Source: JBAZOJ01 sp041648755
GTDB lineage: Bacteria; Planctomycetota; B143-G9
Assembly: GCA_041648755.1 (NCBI GenBank)
Contig: JBAZOJ010000223.1
Coordinates: 1 to 5,991 of the forward strand
Reading direction: 5' to 3'
DNA: 5,991 bases
Below the pieces are notes generated by a model. That model saw only the letters and a program-made list of their open reading frames with translations. It was not told the origin of the DNA and did not search any database. Each line of letters starts with the position of its first letter. Position 1 is the stretch's first letter. The position numbers and the translations under genes are program-made. Positions 4,573 to 5,991 of this stretch are shown here, one piece after another.

Positions 4573-5991
4573 ATGCGTTCTGTCCAATGTCCGAACCCAG
4601 ATTGCCGCGCCGAGTTCGACGTTCCGGACAAGTCCGGCACCGAGGCGATTTGCCCCGATTGCGGCGAAGCGGTGTACTTCGAGCACAGCCCATCATCCTC
4701 GAAGAAGCTGATCATCGCTGCTGCGGCCGGAACGGCTGGCGCATTGGTTCTGATTCTGCTGGCGGTGTTCCTGAGCAAAGGCCGCGGCGGGCAACAGCAC
4801 CCGGGCCCGAGCCCCATGATCGCCGAAGTAAGCGAAGCGCCGTCCGATGCGCCGTCGCCTGCCCCGACTGGCACAAGTTCCACGAGCCCCACCCTTTCGG
4901 CAACTGCCACACCTGCATCCACGCCGACTCCGACGCCGCAAGTTACCCCCAGCCTGGAACCCACGCCTGAACCATCGCCGAGTCTTCCGCCTCTTCCTGT
5001 CGGAATGTCTGACAAGATCCAGAAATTGATCGAACAGGCGATGGAGTTCGCGAAGAACAAGGAGTACGCCAGCGCGCTGGGCGTTCTTCGCCGGGCGCTG
5101 GAGGAAGCCACAAACGACCTGGAAAAGCAGAAGATCGGCGAGATGGTCGCGGCCTACACACTGCTTGCCGACAGGCAGAAAACCGCGCTGGACGCGGAAA
5201 GCGCCGCCAAGGAAGGGCGCTGGCTGGAAACGTACTGCCTGCTGTGGAGGCTGGAGGCCGGACTTGGCGGAACGCTGAACGACGGCCAGCGCGCAACAAT
5301 GCAGACCTGCGCGAAGATGTTGTTCGAAAAGCCTGTGAGAAGCTCGATTGGCATCATGAGCCTTCCGGTGCCAGAAGGCGAATTCACCCGCGGCTCCATG
5401 GGCAAATGGCAGGACGAGCAACCGGTTGCAAAGGTGAAGATCAGCAAGTTCTGGATGTCGGAGGCCGAGGTAACCAACGAACAGTACAAGTTTGCCTTCG
5501 ACGCCAAAGCCGTGCTTCTGCCGACGTTCCCCAATTTTGGACGCGCTGCCTGGACCCGCAGAGGGCCCAATCCGTTCACGGAGAACCATCCGGTTGTCTG
5601 CGTCAACTGGGAACAGGCGATGAAATTCTGCGACTGGCTGACGAAGAAAGAGCGCACCGGTTTCGTTCTGCCGCCATTCATGGCGTACACGCTTCCCACC
5701 GAGGCGCAGTGGGAACACGCAGCGGGTGGCTACTGCAGGCTTCTTTACCCGTGGGGCAGCGATTTCACCGACAAGTTCGCCGTGTTCGGCAAGTACAGCC
5801 TGTACGGCGTAGAACCGGTCAGGGGTCGCCGCGCGAGCCTCCTTGGGCTTTATGACATCGCTGGGAATGCCGCCGAGTGGTGCAGCGACTGGTACGGCCC
5901 TTACACCGACGAAGCTCAGATCGATCCTACCGGCCCGCCGACCGGCAGCCACAAGGTTGTCCGGGGCGGCTCGTACCTGTCGGATGCTTTT
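4573..5991 (+). CDS. Membrane-anchored zinc-ribbon protein with FGE-sulfatase (SUMF1-like) domain, 3' end outside window
   Basis: The frame is open for 473 codons to the window end. Domains in order: a zinc ribbon with C6, C11, C27, C30 (C-x4-C-x15-C-x2-C); basic residues then one transmembrane helix at about 46-67; a Pro/Ser/Thr-rich linker to about 142; a charged helical, TPR-like region at about 147-255; and an FGE-sulfatase domain from about 264. That domain shows EFTRGS at 270-275, NHPVVCVNW at 338-346, YTLPTEAQWEHAAGG from 372, YPWG from 392, LGLYDIAGNAAEWCSDWYG from 424 and VVRGGSYL at 462-469. The topology implied is a cytoplasmic zinc ribbon and an FGE domain outside the membrane. 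True formylglycine-generating enzymes have a copper-binding Cys after G-G-S-Y-x; here it is Ser470, so sulfatase activation is unlikely and a binding or structural role more probable. The second Cys and the C-terminus are out of view. No sulfatase gene is visible. Confidence 0.88.
   Translation, partial: MRSVQCPNPDCRAEFDVPDKSGTEAICPDCGEAVYFEHSPSSSKKLIIAAAAGTAGALVLILLAVFLSKGRGGQQHPGPSPMIAEVSEAPSDAPSPAPTGTSSTSPTLSATATPASTPTPTPQVTPSLEPTPEPSPSLPPLPVGMSDKIQKLIEQAMEFAKNKEYASALGVLRRALEEATNDLEKQKIGEMVAAYTLLADRQKTALDAESAAKEGRWLETYCLLWRLEAGLGGTLNDGQRATMQTCAKMLFEKPVRSSIGIMSLPVPEGEFTRGSMGKWQDEQPVAKVKISKFWMSEAEVTNEQYKFAFDAKAVLLPTFPNFGRAAWTRRGPNPFTENHPVVCVNWEQAMKFCDWLTKKERTGFVLPPFMAYTLPTEAQWEHAAGGYCRLLYPWGSDFTDKFAVFGKYSLYGVEPVRGRRASLLGLYDIAGNAAEWCSDWYGPYTDEAQIDPTGPPTGSHKVVRGGSYLSDAF

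Noticed and set aside
4693..5952. 419-codon minus-strand frame opposite the FGE-like gene
   Set aside because: Its translation is Arg/Ala-rich with no motifs, while the plus strand carries a clear zinc ribbon, membrane helix and FGE motifs in order.

Overview
The window reads as a chromosomal stretch of a GC-rich bacterium (about 60% G+C judged by eye), probably from an environmental lineage. The mix is a two-subunit-type glycine dehydrogenase (GcvPB), a bacterial glutaminyl-tRNA synthetase, a membrane-anchored FGE-sulfatase (SUMF1-like) protein with an N-terminal zinc ribbon, a free-standing S23 four-helix-bundle gene, and CACAGAGG-type intergenic repeats. I associate this mix with Planctomycetota, Lentisphaerota, Sumerlaeota, Hydrogenedentota and similar groups. 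That placement is inference; no marker here fixes the phylum.

Layout. (1) 1-653, plus strand: the C-terminal part of gcvPB, followed at once by a textbook intrinsic terminator (657-682). (2) 654-1184: 531 bases with no convincing gene. They hold five copies of the 10-mer TTGCGAGGCC, a CACAGAGG-type repeat tract and a 16-base perfect palindrome. (3) 1185-1493, plus: a small membrane protein with three likely helices. (4) 1550-1858 and 1809-2108, plus: two small unknown proteins overlapping by 50 bases, with a good ribosome-binding site and a candidate promoter ahead of the first. (5) 2104-2742: a 639-base segment bounded by 31-base terminal inverted repeats matching at 29 positions. It carries one gene, an S23/IVP-family four-helix-bundle protein, on the minus strand. 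(6) 2747-4435, minus: glnS, complete, with ribosome-binding site and a perfect TATAAT box. (7) 4573-5991, plus, divergent from glnS and cut by the window end: the zinc-ribbon / transmembrane / FGE-like protein. Its promoter sits so close to the ATG that the mRNA may be leaderless.

How the genes relate. gcvPB (glycine cleavage) and glnS (translation) are independent housekeeping genes; nothing here links them to each other or to the small unknown genes. The overlapping 1550/1809 pair is probably co-translated. The S23 unit lies between two convergent genes, and its left repeat contains the stop codon of the 1809 gene. It resembles the intervening sequences of some bacterial 23S rRNA genes, where inverted repeats bracket an S23 ORF, but here it is outside rRNA. 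This is the most unusual part of the window.
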